Shown: positions 1 to 8,338 of the stretch, in pieces
Position numbering within the stretch: position 1 is the stretch's first letter
Layout: each line of letters opens with the position of its first letter
Made by a program: the position numbers and the translations under genes
DNA from: Pedobacter frigidisoli
Lineage (GTDB): Bacteria > Bacteroidota > Bacteroidia > Sphingobacteriales > Sphingobacteriaceae
Length of the DNA stretch: 64,000 nucleotides
NCBI RefSeq assembly: GCF_004331675.1
Contig: NZ_SJSN01000004.1
Span: forward strand, 188,255 to 252,254
Direction of reading: 5' to 3'
The notes under the pieces: model-generated
Told to the model about the DNA's origin: nothing
The model's input: only the letters and a program-made list of their open reading frames with translations
Database searches by the model: none

Positions 1-411
1 ACCACCGAGCAAGATTTAGGTGAAATGCTGCAAAGTAACGTAATTGCCCATTTTAAAATGATCCAAAACGTTTTACCCTTAATGCAAAGTGGCGGTCATA
101 TTGTGAACATTGGTAGCATGGGCGGGTTTCAAGGAAGCGTAAAATTCCCCGGACTTTCAGCTTACTCTGCAAGTAAGGCGGCTTTACATACTTTAACCGA
201 ATGTTTAGCTTTTGAATTGGCAGATACCGGTATTAAAATAAACTGCCTAGCGTTAGGATCTGCTCAAACCGAAATGCTTGAAGCTGCTTTTCCAGGTTAC
301 CAAAGCCCTGTTATGGCTTTTGAAATGGGAAAATATATTGCAGATTTTGCTAAAACAGGTCATAAATATTTTAACGGGAAAATTTTACCTGTTGCGGTTA
401 CTACGCCATAG
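1..411 (+). CDS. SDR family oxidoreductase (5'-truncated by window edge)
   Basis: C-terminal part of a short-chain dehydrogenase/reductase; the reading frame is open from base 1, so the start lies upstream of the window. The visible part holds the catalytic Tyr-x-x-x-Lys (YSASK), preceded by the NIGSMGG strand with the catalytic Ser region, and followed by ALHTLTECLAFELADTGIKI, the usual helix and strand after the active site. SDRs use NAD(P)H to oxidise or reduce small alcohols and ketones in the cytoplasm. The substrate cannot be read from this fragment. It ends 56 bases before the next gene on the same strand. Confidence 0.9.
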   Translation, partial: TTEQDLGEMLQSNVIAHFKMIQNVLPLMQSGGHIVNIGSMGGFQGSVKFPGLSAYSASKAALHTLTECLAFELADTGIKINCLALGSAQTEMLEAAFPGYQSPVMAFEMGKYIADFAKTGHKYFNGKILPVAVTTP

Positions 412-467
412 AAATTGGTTTGAACAGATAATTCACTACCTTGAGACTTATAAAACTAAATCCCCCT

Positions 468-854
468 ATGGAAACAAATAATCCCTTTAATCAAAATTCA
501 GCATCGGCTGATAATGGCAAAACTGCAGCAATTGTAAGTTATTTTTGGTTTGTAGGTTGGCTAATCGCCTACTTCGCCATGTATAAGGATCACCAAACCG
601 AATTGAGCCGTTATCAACTTAGACAAACCCTATTATTTCATATTGCAACAACCGTTTTGAGTTGGGCAATTGGAGCATTTGTAGTCCCCTTAATTTTTGC
701 TACTGGAATTTTTGGTGCTATTTACTTTCTGAGAATTTTACAGTTTGGCTTTTTTGTACTTTGGATTATTGGATTTGTTGGTGCCATACAAGGTGAGAAA
801 AATCCTATTCCATTTATTGGCGAAAAGGCTCAGACTTTATTTGCAAGCATTTAA
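468..854 (+). CDS. DUF4870-like small membrane protein (copy 1)
   Basis: A 128-residue protein with three or four hydrophobic segments and a conserved-looking core: YFWFVGWLIAYF, then SRYQLRQTLLFHI, and a C-terminal GAIQGEKNPIPFIGEKAQ. This pattern fits the DUF4870/Tic20-like family of small integral membrane proteins, whose function is not established. I start it at the ATG at 468 (METNNPF), because its paralogue 100 bases downstream starts with the same METN motif; a longer frame from 441 has no matching counterpart. The pair probably arose by tandem duplication. Confidence 0.8.
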   Translation: METNNPFNQNSASADNGKTAAIVSYFWFVGWLIAYFAMYKDHQTELSRYQLRQTLLFHIATTVLSWAIGAFVVPLIFATGIFGAIYFLRILQFGFFVLWIIGFVGAIQGEKNPIPFIGEKAQTLFASI

Positions 855-956
855 ACATAAAATAAAAGTTAAATTTTTTATTTCTAATTAATTTTTATTA
901 CTTCGTAGCAATTTCCCTATTATTAAATCCAAAACACTTAAACTAAATTTTAATAT

Positions 957-1319
957 ATGGAAACAAACAAAAACTTCACAACAACAACAGAAGATGGCAA
1001 AGCGGCATCAATCGTTAGCTATTTCGGAATTCTTTGGTTAGTTGCTTACTTTGCAATGTACAAGGATAAAAAAACTGATTTAAGCACATACCAATTAAGA
1101 CAATCTCTTTTAATCAACATCTTATATGTTATTGTTGGTATTGCTGGCAATATTGTTTTAAGAATTATTCCATCGGTAGCATTAGGATATGTATTCAGTG
1201 CGCTTTATTTGGTTCTTTTTATTATCTGGATTATCGGTTTAATCGGTGCGATTCAAGGTCAGAAAAAGCCTATGCCGTTAATTGGCGAGAAAGCTCAAAC
1301 GATGTTCCCTAATATCTAA
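957..1319 (+). CDS. DUF4870-like small membrane protein (copy 2)
   Basis: A 120-residue paralogue of the preceding gene. Both share ATG-METN, DGKAASIVSYF near residue 15, YFAMYKD, STYQLRQSLL, and a C-terminal IGAIQGQKKPMPLIGEKAQ. Three to four transmembrane stretches are visible. The role is unknown; an inner-membrane location is inferred. A hairpin with a T-rich tail (1345-1378) follows, so the pair likely forms one short transcription unit. Confidence 0.82.
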   Translation: METNKNFTTTTEDGKAASIVSYFGILWLVAYFAMYKDKKTDLSTYQLRQSLLINILYVIVGIAGNIVLRIIPSVALGYVFSALYLVLFIIWIIGLIGAIQGQKKPMPLIGEKAQTMFPNI

Positions 1320-1344
1320 TAATAGATTATAAAACAAAACTATG

Positions 1345-1378
1345 GAGCTCAAGTTAACGCTTGGGCTTCTTTTGTTTT
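1345..1378 (+). terminator. Intrinsic terminator after the DUF4870-like pair
   Basis: AGCTCAAG (1346-1353) pairs with CTTGGGCT (1360-1367), including one G-U pair, around a 6-base loop, and is followed by TCTTTTGTTTT. It lies 26 bases after the stop of the second membrane-protein gene. Confidence 0.65.
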
Positions 1379-1394
1379 AACTGGTTTTCAACAT

Positions 1395-1427
1395 TTTGAG
1401 GTGCCTTAAATTATTTTTCTATCTTTG
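1395..1427 (+). promoter_or_regulatory. Bacteroidota-type promoter for the NlpC/P60 gene
   Basis: TTTG at 1395-1398 and TATCTTTG at 1420-1427 with 21 bases between match the Bacteroidota consensus (-33 TTTG, -7 TAnnTTTG). The ATG at 1438 follows within about 10 bases, so the 5' leader would be very short. This also argues against the longer frame starting at 1396, which would begin inside the promoter. Confidence 0.75.
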
Positions 1428-1437
1428 GCACCAACAT

Positions 1438-1986
1438 ATGAAGAAAATAATAATACCAATTCTGTTTTTCATTTTGTCTGCAACTGCAGGAAAAGCTCAA
1501 ACAATACTTCCACAACAATACCAGGATTTAGTTAAAAAACTGGTAGCTAGTTTTCCGAAAAACGCTACGGTAATTAACAACAATAGTGGCACAACAAGTT
1601 CTACCACATTAATTGATTTTGCAAAAAGCATGTTGGGCATACCTTATCGTTATGCTACAAGCAACCCAAAAGTTGGCTTTGATTGCTCTGGTTTTGTAAG
1701 TTATGTTTTTAGTAATTTCGGTTTTAAGGTACCAAGATCGTCAAGAGAATTTAGCGGTACAGGCAAAGAAACAACCTTAGAAAATGCAAAAGTTGGCGAT
1801 GTATTAATTTTTACCGGCACCAACTCTCGAGTGAGAACAATTGGTCACGTTGGAATTATTTATTCTATCGATGAAAATGGAATTAAATTTATCCACGCTT
1901 CTTCTGGTAAGGCACATAGTGTAACCATTACCGAACTTAACGGGCATTACAAAGATCGGTTTCTAAAAGCCGTAAGCATTTTGTAG
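1438..1986 (+). CDS. Secreted C40 (NlpC/P60) peptidase
   Basis: A 182-residue cell-wall hydrolase. Residues 1-20 are a signal peptide (KKIII, hydrophobic core, GKA before Gln21). The NlpC/P60 domain fills the C-terminal two thirds. The catalytic Cys is C83 in GFDCSGFVSYV, the His is H137 in TIGHVGIIY, and the third polar residue is probably H153 in FIHASSG. Such enzymes cleave peptide bonds in peptidoglycan stems, probably in the periplasm here. The start at 1438 is set by the signal peptide and by the promoter at 1395-1427. It converges on the next gene, with the two stops adjacent. Confidence 0.92.
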   Translation: MKKIIIPILFFILSATAGKAQTILPQQYQDLVKKLVASFPKNATVINNNSGTTSSTTLIDFAKSMLGIPYRYATSNPKVGFDCSGFVSYVFSNFGFKVPRSSREFSGTGKETTLENAKVGDVLIFTGTNSRVRTIGHVGIIYSIDENGIKFIHASSGKAHSVTITELNGHYKDRFLKAVSIL

Positions 1987-1987
1987 A

Positions 1988-2590
1988 TTATTTTTCGTAC
2001 TTCCACATTCTTGATTTTCCGTCCGCAATCCACTCCAATGATTGTAATAATCGCTTTTGTTTTGTTGCTTCAGTTTTGGCTTCCTCTAACCACAATATGT
2101 AGTCTTTCTTTTTAGATGGCGTAAAATTTTGAAACACGGCCATCGCTTTCGAATCTTCCTGCAATGCTTCAATAAAATAATCTGGCACTTTTATATCTGG
2201 CTTTTGATTAGTCTTAGGTTTTGCTGGCAACTTTATGCCATCCTCATTCAGCTGAATGGCTTGTTGAATGTATGCAATCAAGATTTCATCAGCAGGTAAA
2301 TCTTCAAATGATGTAATTTTACCTAATTTTCCCATTGTCGCTTCATCCTTAAAAATTCCGTAAGCATCATTCATTAAAGCGCCTTTCCAAAAGCCAAAAG
2401 CACAATGGTTTTTAAAGGCAGCAATGTGGCAAATCGGACCTTTAAGTTCGAAAAAAGGCATACTCCATTTCATTCTTTCCTCAATTCTAGCATCAGCTTT
2501 ATGAATTAGATTTCGTAAATGATCTAAAATCGGAATAAAGAATTCTGCGGAATTTATGATATATTGATCTACTTGTACAATGGTATGCAT
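1988..2590 (-). CDS. YdeI/OmpD-associated family protein (DUF1801 + OmdA)
   Basis: A 200-residue cytoplasmic protein. The N-terminal half has the DUF1801 pattern (LRNLIHKADARIEERMKWSM, then CHIAAFKNHCAFGFWKG), and the C-terminal half has the OmdA-type tail (FQNFTPSKKKDYILWLEEAK, ATKQKRLLQSLEWI). Proteins with this arrangement are annotated as YdeI-like; the biochemical role is not established. No signal peptide. It reads convergently with the NlpC/P60 gene and lies 23 bases downstream of the flavin-reductase gene, possibly in the same transcript. Confidence 0.85.
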   Translation of the reverse strand: MHTIVQVDQYIINSAEFFIPILDHLRNLIHKADARIEERMKWSMPFFELKGPICHIAAFKNHCAFGFWKGALMNDAYGIFKDEATMGKLGKITSFEDLPADEILIAYIQQAIQLNEDGIKLPAKPKTNQKPDIKVPDYFIEALQEDSKAMAVFQNFTPSKKKDYILWLEEAKTEATKQKRLLQSLEWIADGKSRMWKYEK

Positions 2591-2613
2591 AATTAAATTT
2601 TAGCTTTTTAAAT

Positions 2614-3501
2614 TTATAGTAAAACTATCTTTAAAGCAAATTCAACATTTCCGCCGATAAGATAGCTTTTTGCCAACTCATGAAGTTCTCGTTCTCTATT
2701 CTGTGCATCTCCAATGGTCGCGTCTAATATTTCCTTAACTTCTGGATGTGCACCAACAATGTCTATTTCCTCATCACTAGGCAAATGTTCTACATTTCCG
2801 AGCATGCCTAAATCGTTACCCGTTAAAACTTTCGATAAACGGACTGACTTTGGCAAACGATCTACTCCAATGCCCAATTTTGCTAATGGTTTCGCAACCT
2901 TAAAAAGATTACTTTCAGTTACCCTGCAATACCAATCGCCACCCAAACGGGCCACCAAATCTATTTTCTGTTGATCGATTTTTCCATGATCATCCAAGAT
3001 ACTTTCATTAATGTGAATCAGTTTTATTTCGGCTAAAACCAAATTTCCAGCTCCATGATTATCTCCCAAAGCAATCACATCATTAATTACACATTCAAAT
3101 TGAACGGGTGCTTCGGCAACTCGTGGCGGAGTTACTAAATCAGATTTAAGCATGGTAAAACCTGCTTTCTCAAATTCATTTACACCTTTTGCATATTCTG
3201 TACTCGCTAAGCTCATTTGCTGCACCATATCGTAATTCACAATATTGATCACACATTCTTTAACCTGCAATACGTTATCTAAAGTATGTTTAGTGGTATT
3301 ATCCCGCACTCGCCTTGCTGGAGAGAAGATACAAATCGGCGGTTTTGTACTAAACATGTTAAAGAAACTGAATGGACTTAAATTTATATTTCCTTCAGCA
3401 TCTATAGTAGAGGCAAAACAAATTGGCCGAGGCGCAATCGCATATTGCAAATAATCTTGCAATTGTACCGCAGTTAAATCTTTAGTTTTTAAGGTTAACA
3501 A
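2614..3501 (-). CDS. Flavin reductase-like (FMN-binding split barrel) protein
   Basis: A 295-residue protein with the flavin-reductase-like split barrel in the first ~200 residues: YAIAPRPICFASTIDAEGNI, then NLSPFSFFNMFSTKPPICIF, and CVINIVNYDMV. These proteins bind FMN; some are reductase partners of monooxygenases. The C-terminal ~90 residues are an extension seen in Bacteroidota homologues. The start codon appears to be TTG at 3501; no in-frame ATG lies near the N-terminus, and MLTLKTKDLTA aligns with the usual family start. Its neighbours are aromatic-catabolism genes, so a role there is possible but not shown. Confidence 0.85.
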   Translation of the reverse strand: MLTLKTKDLTAVQLQDYLQYAIAPRPICFASTIDAEGNINLSPFSFFNMFSTKPPICIFSPARRVRDNTTKHTLDNVLQVKECVINIVNYDMVQQMSLASTEYAKGVNEFEKAGFTMLKSDLVTPPRVAEAPVQFECVINDVIALGDNHGAGNLVLAEIKLIHINESILDDHGKIDQQKIDLVARLGGDWYCRVTESNLFKVAKPLAKLGIGVDRLPKSVRLSKVLTGNDLGMLGNVEHLPSDEEIDIVGAHPEVKEILDATIGDAQNRERELHELAKSYLIGGNVEFALKIVLL

Positions 3502-3818
3502 TTTATTTGAAATTTGTGGTGATTAGCTATTTTTTGAAAATCAGTTGCAGTAGCTCTTTTTAATGTTAGTCCCGCCATTTGCTTTTATTCCCAATGAAAA
3601 ATCGGGAGATAATCGCTCCTGTCGGGTTTAGGAAAGGTTTACCTAAGTAATTTAAACCTGACAGAAGCGAACACGAAAGCCCGATTTAAGCACCTGTTTT
3701 ATTTTTTAAAGGTATGCTTGCTTGTTGCACACGCTTCATCGGGCTGAGTAAAGCGAATGGCAGGGCTACAGGAACCGAAATGGGCAGGAAACTGCTTTCC
3801 AAATTCCTCATAATAAGT
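3502..3818. repeat. Palindromic repeat element, copy A (gene-free 317 bases)
   Basis: No gene. About 3545-3805 is a member of the dispersed element described in the findings. GTCCCGCCATTTGCTTTTA lies on the left, and its inverted counterpart (GTAAAGCGAATGGCAGGGC) lies near the right. Internal TGTCGGGTTTAGG is opposed by AAACCTGACAGAAGCG. The right end is CTGCTTTCCAAATT. The left end is worn. Similar elements are at 27965-28173 and 32622-32891. Confidence 0.65.
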
Positions 3819-4814
3819 TTATTTTTTTAGCGCCAAAATAGAAAAATCAGTATCCGCTTTGGTAATATTATTCGTAAGCGCTCCAAGACCTGTAATTTCC
3901 ATTTCAACAACATCACCTGGTTGCAACCACTGTGTTTTATAATTTGGATCATTCAGCAAACCTGTGCCGTTTAATTCCAAGAAGCAGCCCGTACCAACAG
4001 TTCCCGAACCAATAACATCACCAGGAAGAATATCTACCCCATAAGCACAACGCTCTATAATCTCGGCAAAAGTCCAATCCATATCTGCGGCATTGCCTCT
4101 AGAAACCTCTACACCATTTACACGACAAGTCATTTTTAAATCATAGGCGTTACCCACATGACCATCTTTTGCTGCAACTTTATGTTGTTCCAATTCATCT
4201 GGAGTAACCAACCAAGGACCAATAACTGTCGAAAAATCTTTTCCCTTAGCTGGACCAAGATTCAAGAGCATTTCTTCCATCTGCAAAGTTCTGGCACTCA
4301 TGTCGTTCATCACCATGTAACCTGCAATATATTCATCAGCTTCTGCAGCCTTAATATTTCTACCTTTTTTACCAATAACAATTGCCAATTCTAATTCGAA
4401 ATCTAGTTTTTCGAAATGATCTGGCATGCACTCTATTTCACCTGTACCCTGAATAGCATTATGATTGGTAAAATAAAATATCGGATATTCATCAAATTGA
4501 GAGATCATATCAACCTTGCGATTACGCCTGGCAGCTGCAACATGTTGCCTAAAGGCATAACCATCTCTACAACTTGTAGGGTGCGGAACGGGTGCCAAAA
4601 TCTCGTAAAAAATCTCCTCCTTGGCTACTAAACTTCCATCTTTTATTTGAGCATCTACTTTCTTTGCTCGCTCCATCAGTACTTCTCCACCTTGCAAAAA
4701 CTCATTCATATTATCTGGCAGGAGCTTATCACAGCTATTTAAATTGTAAATATGCCCGTTTATAAAAACACCAAGATGCTCTCTGTCTTCAGTTTTATAG
4801 GATACTAATTTCAT
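3819..4814 (-). CDS. Fumarylacetoacetate hydrolase family protein
   Basis: A 331-residue FAH-family hydrolase. The C-terminal catalytic domain shows the metal-site pattern: LDFELELAIVIGKKG with two Glu, then GYMVMNDMSARTLQ and GKDFSTVIGPWLVTPDEL with Asp, and GDVIGSGTVGTGCFLELNG. Family members cleave C-C bonds of 1,3-dicarbonyl compounds using Mg2+ or Mn2+. With hmgA and hppD next door, cleavage of fumarylacetoacetate or maleylacetoacetate at the end of tyrosine breakdown is likely. It is shorter than canonical fumarylacetoacetase (~420 residues), so I give no gene symbol. Confidence 0.88.
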   Translation of the reverse strand: MKLVSYKTEDREHLGVFINGHIYNLNSCDKLLPDNMNEFLQGGEVLMERAKKVDAQIKDGSLVAKEEIFYEILAPVPHPTSCRDGYAFRQHVAAARRNRKVDMISQFDEYPIFYFTNHNAIQGTGEIECMPDHFEKLDFELELAIVIGKKGRNIKAAEADEYIAGYMVMNDMSARTLQMEEMLLNLGPAKGKDFSTVIGPWLVTPDELEQHKVAAKDGHVGNAYDLKMTCRVNGVEVSRGNAADMDWTFAEIIERCAYGVDILPGDVIGSGTVGTGCFLELNGTGLLNDPNYKTQWLQPGDVVEMEITGLGALTNNITKADTDFSILALKK

Positions 4815-4880
4815 ATAGATTTGGTTAAAATACGTGGTAAAGCTAAAAAAAATACATAATCTCGAATAAGAATATTGGCA

Positions 4881-5336
4881 TTATTTTAATATAGTATATT
4901 GCTGGAGATTTGGCTTAATCAAAGGAAAATCTTTCGCACTTAGATTTTTGTAGTGTTTGCGATTACCCAATATACCCCCAATTAGCGATCCCGCTGAAAC
5001 CCCAACTGGTACACCCGCAGCAATTAACACTAAGGATTCTACCAGTTTATCACTTTTTGCGGCCAACACAAAAAATGTTAAGCCGCCAGCAATAGCCAAC
5101 GGCGCAACAAACCCTTTTCGTTGAACATGTAAGGCAACAATACTGTCAGCACTAAATTTTAAGGTATCTTTTCGGTTTCCGATAATGGTAAGTCCATCGT
5201 CTGCGGCAGCATAAAAAGAACCTCTGGAAACTCTTCCATTACTTTCGATAATTTTGATTTTGTACTTGGCTTTTTGCTGAGAAAAGCCGCAATAACTTAA
5301 TGCTAAAAAAACAATAAGGGTAAAAATGAATTTCAT
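4881..5336 (-). CDS. Hypothetical exported protein
   Basis: 151 residues. An N-terminal signal peptide (KFIFTLIVFLALSYCGFSQQ) is followed by a small beta-rich domain (YKIKIIESNGRVSRGSFYAA... LTIIGNRKDTLKF) and a Gly/Ala-rich hydrophobic segment (GSLIGGILGN) near residue 120. I do not recognise the family. The middle part resembles small envelope proteins of Bacteroidota that carry a Gly-zipper-like segment. It shares its strand with the FAH gene and lies 66 bases upstream of it. Confidence 0.65.
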   Translation of the reverse strand: MKFIFTLIVFLALSYCGFSQQKAKYKIKIIESNGRVSRGSFYAAADDGLTIIGNRKDTLKFSADSIVALHVQRKGFVAPLAIAGGLTFFVLAAKSDKLVESLVLIAAGVPVGVSAGSLIGGILGNRKHYKNLSAKDFPLIKPNLQQYTILK

Positions 5337-5420
5337 ATCGGGGACGATTGTAGTTTGAAATTAAAGGTAATTAAAATTTCAACTTTTAAATAAAATACTT
5401 ACCTTGCGATCATTAAGACC

Positions 5421-5522
5421 ATGATATTAAAAGCATTACATATCAATCTAGTTAACGACGCCATCGCTGCTCGTCGCTATAAAATTCTTTCTAAGTTAAT
5501 CATGGCCCAATATTCTCTGTAA
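5421..5522 (+). CDS. Possible small protein of 33 residues
   Basis: An ATG-initiated frame in the spacer before hmgA. It encodes a Lys/Arg/Ala-rich, helix-prone peptide (MILKALHINLVNDAIAARRY...) ending in TAA. TACCTTG lies about 13 bases before the ATG and resembles the TAnnTTTG box with one base missing. There is no SD, as usual here. I do not recognise it; it could be a real small protein, a leader peptide or chance. Confidence 0.3.
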   Translation: MILKALHINLVNDAIAARRYKILSKLIMAQYSL

Positions 5523-5608
5523 ATCCTACCCTTTTCTTTTAATTGAAACGCATTGCCGTTTTAATTGTTTATTTCTTAGAATTTTCTTCTAACCATAACT
5601 TATATATT

Positions 5609-6775
5609 ATGCCTGTTTATCATAAATTAGGGCAAATTCCTGCTAAACGTCATACGGTTTTTCGCAAGCCCGATGGAAATCTTTATGCCGAGGAATTGGT
5701 ATCTACCGAGGGTTTTTCGAGTTTGTATTCTCTGGTTTACCATTGCCATCCGCCAACTATAGTAAAACATTTGGGTGAGCCTTATAGCGTGGAGCCAAAA
5801 ATTGCCCGCGAAAAACATCTAAAGCACACCAGCTTAATCGGTTTTAATATTAAAGCAGAGGATGATTATTTAAAAAGTCGCAAGCCTGTTCTGGTCAATA
5901 GCGATTTACACATTGTTTTGGCTGCTCCTCGAAAATCGATGACAGATTATTTTTATAAGAATAGTCAGGCTGATGAAATGATTTTCATTCATGAAGGTTC
6001 GGGGAAGTTGAAAACTGGCTTTGGAGAAATCAAGTTTGCTTATGGCGATTATTTGATCATTCCTCGAGGAACCATTTATCAGTTGGAGTTCGATTATGAA
6101 GACAATCGACTTTTCATTGTGGAAAGCTTTAGTCCGATAAGGCCGCCAAAAAGGTACCTCAATCAATACGGACAATTAATGGAACATTCGCCCTATTGCG
6201 AAAGAGATTTAAGGTTGCCTGAAAACCTGCAAACCAATGATGAATATGGCGATTTTAAAGTGCTGATTAAAAAACAAGGATTAATTTATCCATACACTTA
6301 CGGCACACATCCTTTTGATTATGTAGGCTGGGATGGCTACCATTATCCTTACGCCTTTTCTATCCATGATTTCGAACCAATAACTGGCCGATTACACCAA
6401 CCGCCACCAGTACACCAAACCTTTGAGGGGCACAACTTCGTAGTTTGTTCGTTTGTTCCTCGAAAATACGATTACCATCCAGATTCTATTCCTGCACCAT
6501 ACAACCATAGCAATGTAGATAGTGATGAAGTGCTGTATTATGTCGATGGAGATTTTATGAGTCGCAAAAGCGTGGTAAAAGGCCAAATCACTTTACATCC
6601 TGGAGGCATTCCTCATGGCCCGCATCCCGGAACGGTAGAAAAATCGATTGGTAAAGAAAAAACTGATGAATTGGCCGTGATGATTGATCCCTTTAAACCT
6701 TTAATGCTTACACAAGATGCATTGGATATCGAGGATGAGAACTATCACAAAAGTTGGCAGATTAATGTAGAATAA
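5609..6775 (+). CDS. hmgA: Homogentisate 1,2-dioxygenase
   Basis: 388 residues from the ATG at 5609 (MPVYHKLGQIPAKRHTVFRK); the longer frame from 5543 adds residues with no family match. This is an iron(II) cupin enzyme that opens the ring of homogentisate to maleylacetoacetate in tyrosine and phenylalanine breakdown. Recognisable blocks are the N-terminal KRHTVFR, EMIFIHEGSG, YGDYLIIPRGTIYQLEF, and the C-terminal metal-binding region GGIPHGPHPG with its His residues. It is followed by hppD 211 bases downstream on the same strand; the spacer is an imperfect palindrome. Confidence 0.93.
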   Translation: MPVYHKLGQIPAKRHTVFRKPDGNLYAEELVSTEGFSSLYSLVYHCHPPTIVKHLGEPYSVEPKIAREKHLKHTSLIGFNIKAEDDYLKSRKPVLVNSDLHIVLAAPRKSMTDYFYKNSQADEMIFIHEGSGKLKTGFGEIKFAYGDYLIIPRGTIYQLEFDYEDNRLFIVESFSPIRPPKRYLNQYGQLMEHSPYCERDLRLPENLQTNDEYGDFKVLIKKQGLIYPYTYGTHPFDYVGWDGYHYPYAFSIHDFEPITGRLHQPPPVHQTFEGHNFVVCSFVPRKYDYHPDSIPAPYNHSNVDSDEVLYYVDGDFMSRKSVVKGQITLHPGGIPHGPHPGTVEKSIGKEKTDELAVMIDPFKPLMLTQDALDIEDENYHKSWQINVE

Positions 6776-6986
6776 ATTGGTCGGAAGACGGAAGTCCGAT
6801 GATGCGACGTAAAAAAACAAAAGTTGGAGGTCGGGGACCGATAGTATAACGCATTGGATCTAGAAAAAAATTTTGACTCTGACTATTAAAAACTAAAATC
6901 TTCCGACCTCGGACGCCCGACTTCCGACTTATTAAAACTTAAATCTTCGGACATCCAAATCGGACTCCGGAACATCAAAAACAAAT
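6776..6986. repeat. Word-reiterated inverted repeat between hmgA and hppD
   Basis: GTCGGAAG (6780-6787), then CGGAAGTCCGA on the left, are answered on the right by CTTCCGAC at 6900-6907 and again at 6921-6928, with TCGGAC and CCCGAC between. The arms are near-tandem reiterations of one ~7-base word and of its complement. The middle is AT-rich. An RNA copy would fold into a long imperfect hairpin before hppD. Confidence 0.65.
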
Positions 6987-8117
6987 ATGGAAACACTAAC
7001 ATTTGCAGAAAAAATAGCTAAAGCACAAGATTTTCTGCCCATCAATGGAACAGATTATATAGAATTTTATGTGGGTAATGCGAAGCAGGCAGCGCACTAT
7101 TACAAAACTGCTTTTGGCTTTCAGAGTTTGGCCTATGCTGGGCCTGAAACAGGCGTTCGCGATCGTGCCTCTTATGTTTTACAACAAGGAAAAATCAGGT
7201 TGATTTTAACAAGTGCATTAAAGTCTGATCATCCAATTTCTGAACATGTAAAAAAACATGGTGATGGAGTAAAAGTTTTGGCCCTCTGGGTAGATGATGC
7301 TTACAGTGCTTTTGAGGAAACTACAAAGCGAGGAGCAAAACCATATTTGGAACCACAAACCTTAAGCGATGAAAATGGTGAGATTAAAATGAGTGGAATT
7401 TACACTTATGGAGAAACCATCCACATGTTTATTGAGCGTAAAAACTACACAGGAACCTTTATGCCGGGCTATCGTAAATTGGTAAGTGATTATAACCCTA
7501 CCGATGCTGGCCTGTTATACATCGACCATTGTGTGGGCAACGTGGGCTGGAATCGTATGAATGATGCCGTTAAGTGGTATGAAGATGTAATGGGTTTTGT
7601 TAACATTCTTTCTTTTGATGATAAACAAATCAATACAGAATATTCTGCCTTAATGAGCAAGGTAATGAGCAATGGAAATGGCTTCTCTAAATTCCCTATC
7701 AATGAGCCTGCTGAGGGTAAAAAGAAATCGCAGATTGAAGAATATTTAGAATATTACGAGGGTGAAGGGGTTCAACATATTGCGGTTGCCACAAAGGATA
7801 TTGTTCAAACTGTAAAAGAACTTAAAGCTCGTGGGGTAGAATTTTTAAGCGCACCACCAGAAGCTTACTACGATATGATGCCTCAACGTGTTGGCAAAAT
7901 CGATGAAGAGATATCCTTATTAGAAAGCTTAGGTATTTTGGTTGACTGTGATGAAGAAGGTTATTTGTTGCAAATTTTCACCAAACCAGTAGAAGATCGC
8001 CCGACTTTATTTTTTGAGATCATTCAACGTAAAGGCGCACAAAGTTTTGGTGCAGGGAACTTTAAGGCACTTTTTGAATCCTTGGAGCGTGAGCAAGAAT
8101 TAAGGGGAAATTTGTAA
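6987..8117 (+). CDS. hppD: 4-hydroxyphenylpyruvate dioxygenase
   Basis: 376 residues, two vicinal-oxygen-chelate domains, usual family length. It converts 4-hydroxyphenylpyruvate to homogentisate, the substrate of the upstream hmgA product. The Fe(II) ligands are visible: H181 in LLYIDHCVGNV, H264 in GVQHIAVATKDI and E344 in LFFEIIQRKG. The C-terminal gating helix (GAGNFKALFESLEREQ) is complete. The order hmgA-hppD on one strand supports a catabolic unit. Confidence 0.96.
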   Translation: METLTFAEKIAKAQDFLPINGTDYIEFYVGNAKQAAHYYKTAFGFQSLAYAGPETGVRDRASYVLQQGKIRLILTSALKSDHPISEHVKKHGDGVKVLALWVDDAYSAFEETTKRGAKPYLEPQTLSDENGEIKMSGIYTYGETIHMFIERKNYTGTFMPGYRKLVSDYNPTDAGLLYIDHCVGNVGWNRMNDAVKWYEDVMGFVNILSFDDKQINTEYSALMSKVMSNGNGFSKFPINEPAEGKKKSQIEEYLEYYEGEGVQHIAVATKDIVQTVKELKARGVEFLSAPPEAYYDMMPQRVGKIDEEISLLESLGILVDCDEEGYLLQIFTKPVEDRPTLFFEIIQRKGAQSFGAGNFKALFESLEREQELRGNL

Positions 8118-8140
8118 ATAAGATTTGTCACAGAAAAGGA

Positions 8141-8315
8141 AACCACCCCCGTACCCCTCCTTGAAAGTAAGGAGGGGAGCTGGACATTGCATATTGAAAT
8201 TGTTAAAGCATGATTTAAACGACTTGTTTAAAACCACTTACCAAAAATTATACATGATATTTCCCCCAAGCACTTACAATTCCCCTCCTATTTTAGGAGG
8301 GGTGAAGGGGTGGTA
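8141..8315. repeat. MITE-like element with paired hairpins
   Basis: About 175 bases with terminal inverted repeats: AACCACCCCCGTACCCCTCC at the left (from 8141) and GAGGGGTGAAGGGGTGGT at the right (to about 8313). Each end holds its own hairpin: CCCCTCCTT/AAGGAGGGG (8154-8162 with 8169-8177) and CCCCTCCTA/TAGGAGGGG (8282-8290 with 8294-8302). It contains no real gene and sits between the convergent hppD and poxB genes, where the hairpins may also stop transcription. Confidence 0.7.
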
Positions 8316-8338
8316 AATGTTGGGCGGGTAGAAAGACT

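Noticed and set aside
8125..8316. 63-codon frame with PPYPSLKVRRG and SPPILGGVKGW
   Set aside because: It runs across the MITE-like repeat; such peptides are translations of the CCCCTCC/GGAGGGG hairpins and not proteins.
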